From assembly GCF_021172065.1 (NCBI RefSeq), contig NZ_CP087880.1, positions 1,898,583-1,962,582 on the forward strand: a DNA stretch of 64,000 nucleotides, in the 5' to 3' direction. The notes below the pieces were generated by a model. It saw only the letters and a list, made by a program, of their open reading frames with translations. It was not told the DNA's origin and made no database searches. The stretch is from Pseudocitrobacter corydidari (lineage in GTDB: Bacteria; Pseudomonadota; Gammaproteobacteria; Enterobacterales; Enterobacteriaceae). Position 1 is the stretch's first letter. Each line of letters begins with the position of its first letter. A program made the translations under genes and the position numbers. Positions 19,167 to 30,092 of the stretch are shown piece after piece.

Positions 19167-20615
19167 ATGAAACTTAACGACAGTAACTTATTCCGCCAGC
19201 AGGCGTTGATTAACGGGGAATGGCTGGACGCCAACAATGGCGAGGTCATCGACGTCACCAATCCGGCGAACGGCGACAAGCTGGGTAGCGTGCCGAAAAT
19301 GGGCGCGGATGAAACCCGCGCCGCTATCGACGCCGCCAACCGCGCCCTGCCCGCCTGGCGTGCGCTCACCGCCAAAGAACGCGCCAACATTCTGCGCAAC
19401 TGGTTCAATTTGATGATGGAGCATCAGGACGATTTAGCGCGCCTGATGACCCTCGAACAGGGCAAACCGCTGGCTGAAGCGAAAGGCGAAATCAGCTACG
19501 CCGCCTCCTTTATTGAGTGGTTTGCCGAAGAAGGCAAGCGTATTTATGGCGACACCATTCCCGGTCATCAGGCCGATAAGCGCCTGATTGTTATCAAGCA
19601 GCCGATTGGCGTTACCGCAGCTATCACCCCGTGGAACTTCCCGGCGGCGATGATTACCCGCAAAGCCGGTCCGGCGCTGGCGGCAGGCTGCACGATGGTG
19701 CTGAAACCCGCCAGTCAGACGCCGTTCTCTGCGCTGGCGCTGGCGGAGCTGGCGATTCGCGCGGGCATTCCGGCTGGGGTATTTAACGTGGTCACCGGTT
19801 CGGCGGGCGCAGTCGGTAACGAACTGACCAGCAACCCGCTGGTGCGCAAACTGTCGTTTACCGGTTCGACCGAAATTGGCCGCCAGTTAATGGAACAGTG
19901 CGCGAAAGACATCAAAAAAGTGTCGCTGGAGCTGGGCGGCAACGCGCCGTTTATCGTCTTTGACGATGCCGACCTCGACAAAGCCGTGGAAGGCGCGCTG
20001 GCCTCGAAATTCCGCAACGCCGGGCAAACCTGCGTCTGCGCCAACCGTTTATACGTGCAGGACGGCGTGTATGACCGCTTTGCCGAAAAATTACAGCAGG
20101 CGGTGAGCAAACTGCACATCGGCGACGGGCTGGAGAAAGGCGTCACCATCGGGCCGCTGATCGATGAAAAAGCGGTAGCAAAAGTTGAAGAGCATATTGC
20201 CGATGCGCTGGAGAAAGGCGCGCGCGTGGTTTGCGGTGGTAAAGCGCACGAACGCGGCGGCAACTTCTTCCAGCCGACCATTCTGGTGGACGTTCCGGCC
20301 AACGCCAAAGTGTCGAAAGAAGAGACGTTCGGCCCCCTCGCCCCGCTGTTCCGCTTTAAAGATGAAGCTGATGTGATTGCGCAAGCCAATGACACCGAAT
20401 TTGGCCTTGCCGCCTATTTCTACGCCCGTGATTTAAGCCGCGTCTTCCGCGTGGGCGAAGCGCTGGAGTACGGCATCGTCGGCATCAATACCGGCATTAT
20501 TTCCAATGAAGTGGCCCCGTTCGGCGGCATCAAAGCCTCGGGTCTGGGTCGTGAAGGTTCGAAGTATGGCATCGAAGATTACTTAGAAATCAAATATATG
20601 TGCATCGGTCTTTAA
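19167..20615 (+). CDS. gabD: Succinate-semialdehyde dehydrogenase (NADP+)
   Basis: A 482-residue aldehyde dehydrogenase with all family landmarks: the TPWNFP segment, the ELGGNAPF motif with catalytic Glu, the GQTCVCANR motif with the nucleophilic Cys, and a C-terminal PFGG segment. It oxidises succinate semialdehyde from GABA (or glutarate semialdehyde from 5-aminovalerate) to succinate or glutarate. Length equals E. coli GabD. It lies 22 bp after lhgD and 13 bp before gabT, so translation is clearly linked. Confidence 0.96.
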   Translation: MKLNDSNLFRQQALINGEWLDANNGEVIDVTNPANGDKLGSVPKMGADETRAAIDAANRALPAWRALTAKERANILRNWFNLMMEHQDDLARLMTLEQGKPLAEAKGEISYAASFIEWFAEEGKRIYGDTIPGHQADKRLIVIKQPIGVTAAITPWNFPAAMITRKAGPALAAGCTMVLKPASQTPFSALALAELAIRAGIPAGVFNVVTGSAGAVGNELTSNPLVRKLSFTGSTEIGRQLMEQCAKDIKKVSLELGGNAPFIVFDDADLDKAVEGALASKFRNAGQTCVCANRLYVQDGVYDRFAEKLQQAVSKLHIGDGLEKGVTIGPLIDEKAVAKVEEHIADALEKGARVVCGGKAHERGGNFFQPTILVDVPANAKVSKEETFGPLAPLFRFKDEADVIAQANDTEFGLAAYFYARDLSRVFRVGEALEYGIVGINTGIISNEVAPFGGIKASGLGREGSKYGIEDYLEIKYMCIGL

Positions 20616-20628
20616 CTGGAGAACGCGA

Positions 20629-21909
20629 ATGAGCAGCAATAAAGAGTTAATGCAACGCCGCAGTCAGGCAGTTCCTCGTGGCGTTGGGCAAATTCACCCC
20701 ATTTTCGCTGACCGCGCGGAAAACTGCCGGGTGTGGGACGTTGAAGGCCGTGAGTATCTTGATTTCGCGGGCGGGATTGCGGTGCTCAATACCGGGCACC
20801 TGCATCCGAAGGTGGTTGCGGCGGTGGAAGCGCAGTTGAAAAAACTGTCGCACACCTGCTTTCAGGTGCTGGCCTACGAGCCGTATCTGGAGCTGTGCGA
20901 GATTATGAATCAGAAGGTGCCAGGCGATTGTGCCAAGAAAACGCTGCTGGTCACTACAGGTTCCGAAGCGGTGGAAAACGCGGTGAAAATCGCCCGCGCC
21001 GCCACCAAACGTAGCGGCACCATCGCCTTTAGCGGCGCGTATCACGGGCGCACGCACTACACGCTGGCGCTGACCGGCAAGGTGAATCCGTACTCTGCGG
21101 GCATGGGACTGATGCCTGGGCACGTTTATCGCGCGCTTTATCCTTGCCCGCTGCACGGCATCAGTGAAGATGACGCTATCGCCAGCATTCACCGAATTTT
21201 TAAAAATGACGCTGCGCCGGAAGATATCGCCGCCATCGTGATTGAGCCGGTTCAGGGCGAAGGCGGTTTCTACGCCGCGACGCCAGCCTTTATGCAGCGT
21301 TTACGCGCGCTGTGTGACGAGCACGGGATCATGCTGATTGCCGATGAAGTGCAGAGCGGCGCGGGGCGTACCGGCACGCTGTTTGCGATGGAGCAGATGG
21401 GCGTGGCACCCGATCTCACCACCTTTGCGAAATCGATCGCGGGCGGCTTCCCGCTGGCGGGCGTCACCGGGCGCGCGGAAGTGATGGATGCCGTCGCTCC
21501 AGGCGGTCTGGGCGGCACCTATGCGGGTAACCCGATTGCCTGCGTGGCGGCGCTGGAAGTGTTGAAGGTGTTCGAGCAGGAAAATCTGCTGCAAAAAGCC
21601 AACGATCTGGGGCAGAAGCTGAAAGACGGATTGCTGGCGATCGCCGAAAAACACACCGAGATCGGCGACGTACGCGGGCTGGGGGCGATGATCGCCATCG
21701 AGCTGTTTGAAGATGGCGATCACAGTAAACCGGACGCAAAACTCACTGCCGAGATCGTGGCACGCGCCCGCGATAAGGGCCTGATTCTTCTCTCCTGCGG
21801 CCCGTATTACAACGTGCTGCGCATCCTTGTACCGCTCACTATTGAAGACGCTCAGATCCGTCAGGGTCTGGAGATCATCGGTCAGTGTTTTGATGAGGCG
21901 AAGCAGTAG
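20629..21909 (+). CDS. gabT: 4-aminobutyrate aminotransferase
   Basis: A 426-residue class III PLP-dependent aminotransferase. K268, in FAKSIAGG, is the expected PLP-binding lysine, and the upstream IADEVQSGAGRTG segment carries the cofactor aspartate. It transfers the amino group of GABA (or 5-aminovalerate) to 2-oxoglutarate and supplies the semialdehyde for GabD. Length and sequence match E. coli GabT. It is followed by a REP cluster, which separates it from gabP and may stabilise the upstream mRNA. Confidence 0.96.
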   Translation: MSSNKELMQRRSQAVPRGVGQIHPIFADRAENCRVWDVEGREYLDFAGGIAVLNTGHLHPKVVAAVEAQLKKLSHTCFQVLAYEPYLELCEIMNQKVPGDCAKKTLLVTTGSEAVENAVKIARAATKRSGTIAFSGAYHGRTHYTLALTGKVNPYSAGMGLMPGHVYRALYPCPLHGISEDDAIASIHRIFKNDAAPEDIAAIVIEPVQGEGGFYAATPAFMQRLRALCDEHGIMLIADEVQSGAGRTGTLFAMEQMGVAPDLTTFAKSIAGGFPLAGVTGRAEVMDAVAPGGLGGTYAGNPIACVAALEVLKVFEQENLLQKANDLGQKLKDGLLAIAEKHTEIGDVRGLGAMIAIELFEDGDHSKPDAKLTAEIVARARDKGLILLSCGPYYNVLRILVPLTIEDAQIRQGLEIIGQCFDEAKQ

Positions 21910-21920
21910 CACCGCTCCCA

Positions 21921-22057
21921 TGCCGGAGGCGACGCTGCGCGTCTTGTCCGGCCGACGGTGATCCAGGTCGGATAAGGCGTTTACGCCGCATCCGACAATC
22001 TGTACGTGAACAGGAATAAATCTATGTCGGCCGGATAAGGCGGAGCCGCTCTCCGGC
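21921..22057. repeat. REP (BIME-type) cluster between gabT and gabP
   Basis: Three REP units lie at about 21921-21953, 21967-21998 and 22026-22057, each an imperfect palindrome of the GTCGGATAAGGCG...CGCCGCATCCGAC type. Such clusters are common between genes in E. coli and Citrobacter and often stabilise upstream mRNA. Confidence 0.85.
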
Positions 22058-22146
22058 AAAAAGAATCAATAACAATTAAACGCGTGACCCGACGCGGGAA
22101 ATGTCGGGGCGCTCTCCCAAGTGACACACTTTCGAGAGGATTCAGG

Positions 22147-23547
22147 ATGGGGCAATCATCGCAACCACATGAGTTAGGCGGCGGGCTGAAGTCACGCCAC
22201 GTCACCATGTTGTCTATTGCCGGTGTTATCGGCGCAAGTCTGTTTGTCGGTTCCAGCGTCGCCATCGCCGAAGCGGGCCCAGCGGTATTACTGGCCTATC
22301 TGTTCGCCGGGTTACTGGTGGTTATGATTATGCGGATGTTGGCGGAAATGGCAGTTGCCACGCCCGATACCGGTTCGTTTTCCACCTATGCCGATAAAGC
22401 CATTGGCCGCTGGGCGGGCTATACCATCGGCTGGCTGTACTGGTGGTTTTGGGTACTGGTTATCCCGCTGGAGGCCAACATCGCCGCCATGATCCTGCAC
22501 TCGTGGGTTCCAGGCATTCCCATCTGGTTATTTTCCCTCGTCATTACCCTCGCCTTAACTGGCAGTAATTTATTAAGCGTTAAAAACTACGGGGAATTTG
22601 AGTTCTGGCTGGCGCTGTGCAAAGTCATCGCTATCCTGGCCTTTATTTTCCTTGGTGCAGTCGCAATTAGCGGTTTTTACCCTTATGCCGAAGTGAGCGG
22701 GATCTCAAGATTGTGGGATAGCGGCGGCTTTATGCCCAACGGCTTCGGTGCGGTATTAAGCGCGATGTTGATCACCATGTTCTCGTTTATGGGCGCAGAA
22801 ATTGTCACCATTGCCGCTGCGGAATCCGACACGCCGGAAAAACATATTGTCCGCGCCACCAACTCGGTTATCTGGCGTATTTCTATCTTCTATTTGTGCT
22901 CTATTTTTGTCGTCGTGGCATTAATACCGTGGAATATGCCGGGGCTGAAAGCCGTCGGTTCTTATCGCTCGGTTCTGGAATTGCTCAATATTCCCCATGC
23001 GAAATTAATCATGGACTGTGTGATATTACTTTCCGTAACCAGTTGCCTGAACTCGGCGTTGTATACCGCCTCCAGGATGCTCTACTCCTTAAGCCGTCGC
23101 GGTGATGCGCCTGCGGTAATGGGTAAAATCAACCGCAGTAAAACCCCGTACGTGGCGGTGTTACTCTCCACCGGCGCGGCATTCTTAACGGTGGTGGTGA
23201 ACTATTACGCGCCTGCGAAGGTGTTTAAATTTCTGATCGACAGCTCCGGCGCTATCGCCCTGCTGGTTTATTTAGTCATCGCCGTTTCACAGTTGCGGAT
23301 GCGCAAAATTCTGCGAGCAGAAGGAAGCGAAATTCGCTTGCGAATGTGGCTTTATCCGTGGCTCACCTGGCTGGTGATTGGCTTTATTACCTTTGTGTTG
23401 GTGGTGATGTTATTCCGCCCGGCGCAGCAACTCGAGGTCATTTCCACCGGCTTATTAGCGATAGGGATTATCTGTACCGTGCCGATTATGGCGCGCTGGA
23501 AAAAACTGGTATTGTGGCAAAAAACGCCACTACACAATACCCGATAG
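22147..23547 (+). CDS. gabP: GABA permease
   Basis: A 466-residue amino-acid/proton symporter of the APC family with about 12 TM segments. It starts MGQSSQPHELGGGLKSRHVTMLS, the hydrophilic N-terminus typical of GabP, and the conserved GVIGASLFVGS segment follows. The ATG at 22147 has AGAGGA upstream. It imports GABA and related omega-amino acids for GabT and GabD. Confidence 0.94.
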   Translation: MGQSSQPHELGGGLKSRHVTMLSIAGVIGASLFVGSSVAIAEAGPAVLLAYLFAGLLVVMIMRMLAEMAVATPDTGSFSTYADKAIGRWAGYTIGWLYWWFWVLVIPLEANIAAMILHSWVPGIPIWLFSLVITLALTGSNLLSVKNYGEFEFWLALCKVIAILAFIFLGAVAISGFYPYAEVSGISRLWDSGGFMPNGFGAVLSAMLITMFSFMGAEIVTIAAAESDTPEKHIVRATNSVIWRISIFYLCSIFVVVALIPWNMPGLKAVGSYRSVLELLNIPHAKLIMDCVILLSVTSCLNSALYTASRMLYSLSRRGDAPAVMGKINRSKTPYVAVLLSTGAAFLTVVVNYYAPAKVFKFLIDSSGAIALLVYLVIAVSQLRMRKILRAEGSEIRLRMWLYPWLTWLVIGFITFVLVVMLFRPAQQLEVISTGLLAIGIICTVPIMARWKKLVLWQKTPLHNTR

Positions 23548-23593
23548 ATTGTTATCCCGGCGCAAGCCGGGATTGCTACACAGGAGCAAGGCC

Positions 23594-24271
23594 ATGACCG
23601 CTATTCCTCAACCAACGGCCATTGATGGCTACCGCTGGCTGAAAAACGATATTATTCGCGGCGTTTATCAACCCGATGAAAAGCTGCGCATGAGCCTGCT
23701 CACCGCTCGCTACGGCCTTGGCGTAGGGCCACTGCGAGAGGCGCTTTCCCAACTGGTGGCAGAGCGGCTGGTGACGGTGGTTAATCAGAAAGGATATAAC
23801 GTCGCTTCCATGTCGGAAAAGGAGCTGCTCGACATCTTCGATGCGCGCGCCAACATGGAAGCCATGCTGGTACGCCTGGCCATCGAACGCGGTGATGACG
23901 CCTGGGAGGCCGAGATCCTTGCCCGCGCACATATGCTCAGCAAACTGGAAGCCAACGACGCCAGTGAAAATATGCTCGATGAGTGGGACCGCCGCCATCA
24001 GGCGTTCCATACGGCAATTGTCGCGGGCTGTGGTTCTTATTATCTGCTGCAAATGCGCGAAAGGTTATTTGATCTGGCCGCGCGCTATCGCTTTATCTGG
24101 CTACGCAGAACGGTGCTGTCTGTCGAAATGCTGGAAGATAAACATGACCAGCATCAGCAATTGACCGAGGTAATACTGGCGCGCGATGCGGCACGCGCCA
24201 GTGAATTAATGCGTCAGCATTTGCTGACGCCGATTCCGGTGATTCAGCAGGCAATGAAGGGGCAGCGTTAA
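23594..24271 (+). CDS. csiR: CsiR (GlaR) GntR-family repressor of the gla-gab operon
   Basis: A 225-residue GntR/FadR-type regulator. The N-terminal winged helix (about residues 10-75, ending in LVTVVNQKGYNVA) is followed by an all-helical FCD ligand domain. In E. coli it represses glaH-lhgO-gabDTP and is released by glutarate. The start ATG 23594 is preceded by CAGGAGCAAGG. It is the last gene of the operon and convergent with a LysR gene, with only 5 bp between their stop codons. Confidence 0.93.
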   Translation: MTAIPQPTAIDGYRWLKNDIIRGVYQPDEKLRMSLLTARYGLGVGPLREALSQLVAERLVTVVNQKGYNVASMSEKELLDIFDARANMEAMLVRLAIERGDDAWEAEILARAHMLSKLEANDASENMLDEWDRRHQAFHTAIVAGCGSYYLLQMRERLFDLAARYRFIWLRRTVLSVEMLEDKHDQHQQLTEVILARDAARASELMRQHLLTPIPVIQQAMKGQR

Positions 24272-24276
24272 TGCGC

Positions 24277-25188
<912 letters not shown>

Positions 25189-25211
25189 TTAACACGGTCA
25201 TAAACCAAACC

Positions 25212-26267
25212 CTAAAGTGGCTTCGTCGGTTTACGCATTTTAGCGCCATTACCTTGCATAACCTCTCTTTTCCGATAAATAACAATCGCAGGGAGAGTCT
25301 GGATGATCAACATGCGAATGATATGACTTGCCATAACAAAACCGGCATCCGCTTTAAGCGCCAGTGCCGCAAAGGACATGGATTCCACGCTTCCTGGGAC
25401 CCAGGAGAGCATCAATAAATAAAAAGGGTAATCCAGAAGATGCGACGTTGCCAACGCCATCACCACCGTCACGCCCAGCCCAATGGTAATGAGCTGCATT
25501 GAAGACCAGAGATGGCGCATAAATGCCGTCAACGTAAACGCAATAAAATGATGCCCCAGCAATATGCCCATTAAGGCCATACTGAACTGATTGAAAATAT
25601 CGGGAAAGAGTACCGTCTGAGATGACAAAGGATGCAATAGCGCCGCACAAAGTAACGATGTAATCATAAAAGGTGCGGGAAAATGGATGCGTTCAAGGCA
25701 CTTGCCCAACACATAGCCCGCTAAGACAATGCCCAATAACCAGAGCATATTAGTCGCGGTTAACAATACAGGCGGGAAGTCCGTAGGGGTATGCGCGCCG
25801 CCGCTAATATATCCGGCAAATAAGGTCAGCGTGATGAGCCTCAGCGAGTGCGAAATAATAATTTTTTGCGGCGGCGTTTTTATGTGCGAAGCCAACGCTA
25901 AAACCGCCGCCATCGCCCCCGGAACAGCGCCCAATAGAGCCTCGTCCCTGCTCCAGCGTAATCGATGAATACACCACAAGTAGCACGCGGTAAATTGCAG
26001 GGATAAGCACAGCAATAATAACAGCAGTAAAAATGCGATATGTTCTTGCGCCCCAAAAGAAAAATCGCGAAATAAAAGACCAATCGACGTGCCAAGAGAG
26101 AGTTGAATCACCGTCATACTGCCCGGCAACACGGGTACAGAAAAACCCATAGGTTTTAACAACAGCACGGTAATCAGGGGGCCAAACATCATACCCAACG
26201 GAACGTTGCAATAGGTAAAACCCAAGCCAACCAGGATACAAAGAACAAAACCTACCAACAATTTCAT
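25212..26267 (-). CDS. AbrB-family membrane protein (PF05145 type)
   Basis: A 351-residue integral membrane protein with about ten hydrophobic segments in two similar halves, each with a PLGMMFGPL-like or PAPFMITSLL-like segment and a DEALLGAVPGAMAAV-type motif. This duplicated architecture defines the AbrB/'ammonia monooxygenase' membrane family, whose biochemical role is unclear; transport or regulation has been suggested. Its start is six bases after the tautomerase stop, so the two are one transcription unit. Confidence 0.8.
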   Translation of the reverse strand: MKLLVGFVLCILVGLGFTYCNVPLGMMFGPLITVLLLKPMGFSVPVLPGSMTVIQLSLGTSIGLLFRDFSFGAQEHIAFLLLLLLLCLSLQFTACYLWCIHRLRWSRDEALLGAVPGAMAAVLALASHIKTPPQKIIISHSLRLITLTLFAGYISGGAHTPTDFPPVLLTATNMLWLLGIVLAGYVLGKCLERIHFPAPFMITSLLCAALLHPLSSQTVLFPDIFNQFSMALMGILLGHHFIAFTLTAFMRHLWSSMQLITIGLGVTVVMALATSHLLDYPFYLLMLSWVPGSVESMSFAALALKADAGFVMASHIIRMLIIQTLPAIVIYRKREVMQGNGAKMRKPTKPL

Positions 26268-26273
26268 AGGCAG

Positions 26274-26480
26274 CTACAGCTTGCTTTTTTTACGCAACTC
26301 AGTGACTGGCACGCCGCCAATCCCCCAGTTGTCAGTTTCTACTTCCTCAATAACCACAATCGTTGTAGCTGGGTTTTTATTCAGGACATCGACCAGTAAC
26401 TGGGTCACTCCCTCCATCAGCCGTTTCTTTTGTTGAACGGTAGCACCTTCATTAGTGATTTTGATGTTTACGTAAGGCAT
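26274..26480 (-). CDS. 4-oxalocrotonate tautomerase-family protein
   Basis: A 68-residue protein beginning MPYVNIKIT, so Pro1 would be the N-terminal catalytic proline after Met removal. The IVVIEEVETDNWGIGG segment is typical of the 4-OT family. These small oligomeric enzymes tautomerise enol/keto acids; the physiological substrate is unknown here. It is co-transcribed with the AbrB-type gene. The upstream ribosome binding site is AGGAG. Confidence 0.88.
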   Translation of the reverse strand: MPYVNIKITNEGATVQQKKRLMEGVTQLLVDVLNKNPATTIVVIEEVETDNWGIGGVPVTELRKKSKL

Positions 26481-26577
26481 ATTAACTCCTGTTATTAGAT
26501 AGTTTTAAGATTGCATCAGGGTAAAGATGAGCATAAAAATTACCGATTAAATATTCACGAAATAGCAATACTTGTAT

Positions 26578-27768
26578 TTATTGCTCGCTAAAATTTTCTG
26601 AAAATTTAACTTTGCAGTGTTGCAAATAGCTTATCCCTGCTGCAATAAATAACGCACAAGCACCTGCAAGTATTGAAATAGTCATTCCATTTTTATTGGT
26701 TTGAAACGCGTTTACGATCAATGGTCCGGCAATTTGCCCAATACCATAGGTCAGCGTTACCAGCCCAAGTAGATTAATTCTCTGCGGCGCAGAAATATTT
26801 TTCGCGAGTGGCATCACGAGAGAACTGGTACCCATGAAGGTTGCGCCGAAGCCAATACAGCTCAAGGTTAATAAAAACGGCGAGTGGATAAACGAGGCCA
26901 TCACAACACAACTCGCCTGCACAATTAAGTTAACGCTCAGGCAGGACAATATGCTCCACTTGCGTGCGGCCCATAACCAGCCATAGCATCCGGGGATAAC
27001 GGCGAGGCCAACAATAGACCAGATATGGTTAGCCAGAAATTCATTACCCACGCCTCTGGCCATCAAAGGGAGATAAGTTGCCACAATGATGTAACCGAAA
27101 CCGGCCAGTCCATACAGCAATGCTAAATTCCACCACTGGATGTTCGGCTCGGATGAGGAAGCTGCTTTCTGAGAAGGAAGGACGTGTTTGTTTGCAGGCA
27201 ATAAGATAATTAGCGCGAGGAAGAGTACAGCTGAAATGATTGATGCCCCGATCCATAGCAGTTTTGAATTTAATGCATAGGCGATACCGGCTATAACATA
27301 TTCGTTTCCGATAAAAATACCCACCCCGACGCCGGCAAACAAAGAAGCAATGACAAACGGATTATGGGTATGCTGTAGCACAAGCATCGATCCGAATATC
27401 ATCATGCCTGCGCTGGCAACACCGGCGATAAATCGAATAACAATCACTATGTCAGGATGTGTGACCACAGCCATCGCAAAAATAAGCAGCCCTGTGACTA
27501 ATGCAGCACAAATTAACATCCCTTTGATATTCTTTAGACCACCAAAAATACCAAAAGAGAACAGGAGGCTGCCAACCAGGTAGCCGGCATAATTCGCACT
27601 GGCAATTAACGATAATTGTGAAAAACTAAAAATGCCTTCATGCAACATAACCGGCAGCATCGGAGTATATAAAAAACGGCCAATTCCCATGCCCAGCGTT
27701 AAAACGATCATGCCAAAGACAGCCGTGCTGAACTGGCGATGGCCAACAACATTGTGATCAAGATCCAT
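26578..27768 (-). CDS. YbfB/YjiJ-family MFS transporter
   Basis: A 396-residue membrane protein with about 12 TM helices. The N-terminal helix contains LTLGMGIGRFLYTPMLP, the hallmark of the YbfB/YjiJ (DUF1228) branch of the major facilitator superfamily. The substrate is unknown. It is divergent from a LysR gene 109 bp away, which probably controls it, and lies upstream of the tautomerase-AbrB unit on the same strand with a 97-bp gap. Confidence 0.85.
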   Translation of the reverse strand: MDLDHNVVGHRQFSTAVFGMIVLTLGMGIGRFLYTPMLPVMLHEGIFSFSQLSLIASANYAGYLVGSLLFSFGIFGGLKNIKGMLICAALVTGLLIFAMAVVTHPDIVIVIRFIAGVASAGMMIFGSMLVLQHTHNPFVIASLFAGVGVGIFIGNEYVIAGIAYALNSKLLWIGASIISAVLFLALIILLPANKHVLPSQKAASSSEPNIQWWNLALLYGLAGFGYIIVATYLPLMARGVGNEFLANHIWSIVGLAVIPGCYGWLWAARKWSILSCLSVNLIVQASCVVMASFIHSPFLLTLSCIGFGATFMGTSSLVMPLAKNISAPQRINLLGLVTLTYGIGQIAGPLIVNAFQTNKNGMTISILAGACALFIAAGISYLQHCKVKFSENFSEQ

Positions 27769-27876
27769 TTTTCAGGCTCAATATGTAAATCAGATTTGAT
27801 TGTTATGTTACATAAAGAAATGATAATAAAAAGTTAATAAAAATGATGAAAACATTCACTTTGAGTAACAGACACG

Positions 27877-28749
27877 ATGAACAGTACCTCGTTAAATTTG
27901 TTTAAAACTGTCGCGGAAACTGGCTCTATCACCGCAGCAGCCCGTAACCTGCACTGCGTATCTTCAAACGTCACAACGCGGCTCAAGCAGCTTGAGTCCA
28001 GTCTGGATGTGTCGTTGTTTATTCGTGAGAAGAACCGGCTTCACATCACCCCTGAAGGCGAACTGCTGCTACGTTATGCCAACAAAATCCTCGCGCTATT
28101 AGACGAAGCTGAATTGTCCATGCAGGGAACAAAGGCGGCTGGCCCTCTGCGCATCGGCGCAATGGAAACCACTGCTGCCGTCCGGCTTCCTGCTTTGCTG
28201 GCGAATTTTCATCGTGAAATGCCCTCTGTTGAACTGAACTTAAAAACATCACCTACAGATGTGCTGGTTCAGCAGATCCTGAATAGTGAACTTGAAATTG
28301 CCTTCGTCGCTGACCATCAGGCATTGCATGTGGACAATTCAAGGCTACAAACACAGGTGCTGTGTCAGGAAACCCTGGTTTTAGTTACCGCCGCCGAGCA
28401 TGGCCATGTCGTGACGGGAGCCGACCTTGAGGTGACAAGGCCACTCGTCTTTGTAAAAGGATGTAATTATCGTTCGCGACTTGGGCAATGGTTGCGGCTG
28501 CAAAATATCGATTATGCCGAACCGCTGGAATTTGGCTCTTTTCAGGCCATTCTTGGTTGCGTCAGCGCCGGGATGGGCATTGCATTATTACCTGAGAGCG
28601 TCGTAAAACAGTACGAAACAAGTTTCCCCATTCGCTGCCACTCTATATCGCCGCACATCGGCAACGTCAATACCATGATGGTATGGCTGAAAAATCGCGA
28701 GGTTAGCCGGGTATTAAACTGCTTTTTATCCTTTATTTCATCCCATTGA
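27877..28749 (+). CDS. LysR-family regulator divergent from MFS gene
   Basis: A 290-residue LysR-type regulator with a helix-turn-helix at about residues 12-60 (GSITAAARNLHCVSSNVTTRLKQLE). The CVSSNVT recognition helix resembles that of CynR/YbeF-like regulators. The C-terminal effector domain is complete. The likely target is the divergent MFS gene and perhaps the tautomerase-AbrB-LysR unit behind it. Confidence 0.87.
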   Translation: MNSTSLNLFKTVAETGSITAAARNLHCVSSNVTTRLKQLESSLDVSLFIREKNRLHITPEGELLLRYANKILALLDEAELSMQGTKAAGPLRIGAMETTAAVRLPALLANFHREMPSVELNLKTSPTDVLVQQILNSELEIAFVADHQALHVDNSRLQTQVLCQETLVLVTAAEHGHVVTGADLEVTRPLVFVKGCNYRSRLGQWLRLQNIDYAEPLEFGSFQAILGCVSAGMGIALLPESVVKQYETSFPIRCHSISPHIGNVNTMMVWLKNREVSRVLNCFLSFISSH

Positions 28750-28848
28750 GGTATTTCGCAACTTTATTAACCCCTGAGGGTATTTAGGTTGGTAAATCGT
28801 CTGTACGGTTCTATAGTCGTTACAGTCTTTCAGCTACAGGATTTACTA

Positions 28849-29958
28849 ATGCGCTTTAATGGACTTACCAAAGGTTTCTTTCTCTTCATTCTGGCCCTTG
28901 TCACCTGGGCTTTCTTCGATGTGCTGTCACCGTACTTCTCCGCCATTTTATGGGCGGCGGTATTAACCGTTATTTTCTATCCGGTAAAAAACAAATTGCG
29001 CGATGCGATGGGAGATCGTAACGGGCTGGCGTCGCTGCTCACCCTGGTGATTATTTGCCTCATCGTTTTCATTCCATTGATGATTATTCTCTCATCGCTC
29101 GCCTTCGAACTGAATGTGGTTTACACCAAGCTACAGCAGAACAATACGCAGTTCCCGGAGGTGGTAGCTGCGATATTCTCGCATCTTCCGGACTGGGCGC
29201 GCGGGTTCCTGACGGAGCACAACCTGGACGATGCCGCGCAGATCCAGAAAAAACTCTCTGAAGTGGCATTGCAGGGTGGGCAATATCTTGCGGGCAGCGC
29301 TTTCCTGATTGGTAAAGGCACCTTCGGGTTTGCCATCAGTTTCGGCATCATGCTGTATCTGCTCTTTTTCCTGCTCAAAGATGGGCCCTATCTGGTTAAT
29401 CAGATTCTCGATTCACTGCCGCTTTCCGACTTTGTGAAACAGCACCTGTTCGCCAAATTTGTCGGCGTAACGCGCGCCACGGTAAAAGGCACGGCGGTCG
29501 TCGCTATTGTTCAGGGTGCACTGGGCGGTATCGCCTTCGCGATTGTCGGCATCGACGGCAGTATCCTGTGGGGCGCGCTGATGGCGTTTCTGTCGCTGGT
29601 ACCTGCCGTGGGTTCAGCCATTGTCTGGGTCCCGGCGGCGATTTTCCTCTTCGCCACCCACCAGCTGTGGCAAGCGCTGTTTATTATCGGCTTCTTTGTG
29701 ATTATCGTCGGCCTGGTCGACAATATTCTGCGCCCCCTGCTGGTCGGCAAAGACACCAAAATGCCCGATTACCTGATTCTGATCACCACGCTTGGCGGTA
29801 TGGAAATTTACGGGATTAATGGCTTCGTCATCGGCCCATTAATTGCCGCCCTGTTCCTTGCAAGCTGGAATCTGTTCTCTGGCCGCGATCATGAAGGTAA
29901 TGCCGAAGAGCTTGATGAAGCATTTATTGAGGAAGGGAAAAAAGGTCCGGATTTGTAA
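28849..29958 (+). CDS. ydiK: AI-2E family transporter (YdiK-like)
   Basis: A 369-residue inner-membrane protein with about eight TM helices. It has the AI-2E/PerM-family layout: an N-terminal two-helix unit, a periplasmic helical segment (about residues 75-150), then a C-terminal helix bundle with the PLLVGKDTKMPDYLILITTLGG signature. I chose the ATG at 28849 (MRFNGLTKGF), preceded by AGGA. The family exports small molecules or ions; for YdiK no substrate is firmly known. A terminator hairpin follows. Confidence 0.82.
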   Translation: MRFNGLTKGFFLFILALVTWAFFDVLSPYFSAILWAAVLTVIFYPVKNKLRDAMGDRNGLASLLTLVIICLIVFIPLMIILSSLAFELNVVYTKLQQNNTQFPEVVAAIFSHLPDWARGFLTEHNLDDAAQIQKKLSEVALQGGQYLAGSAFLIGKGTFGFAISFGIMLYLLFFLLKDGPYLVNQILDSLPLSDFVKQHLFAKFVGVTRATVKGTAVVAIVQGALGGIAFAIVGIDGSILWGALMAFLSLVPAVGSAIVWVPAAIFLFATHQLWQALFIIGFFVIIVGLVDNILRPLLVGKDTKMPDYLILITTLGGMEIYGINGFVIGPLIAALFLASWNLFSGRDHEGNAEELDEAFIEEGKKGPDL

Positions 29959-29967
29959 CGGGTGAGG

Positions 29968-29996
29968 ATATCGGCGGCGGTGTTGGTCGCCGATAT
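29968..29996 (+). terminator. Terminator hairpin after ydiK
   Basis: ATATCGGCG pairs perfectly with CGCCGATAT around an 11-base loop, nine bases after the stop codon. The T tract is short. Confidence 0.6.
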
Positions 29997-30092
29997 TGCT
30001 AACCGTACAACGGGTCGTTTACTGCGCTACATGGCAGACTCCGCAGCGACAACTTGCCGTATCCATCGGAATTTATCCTTAAACTCAGCGAA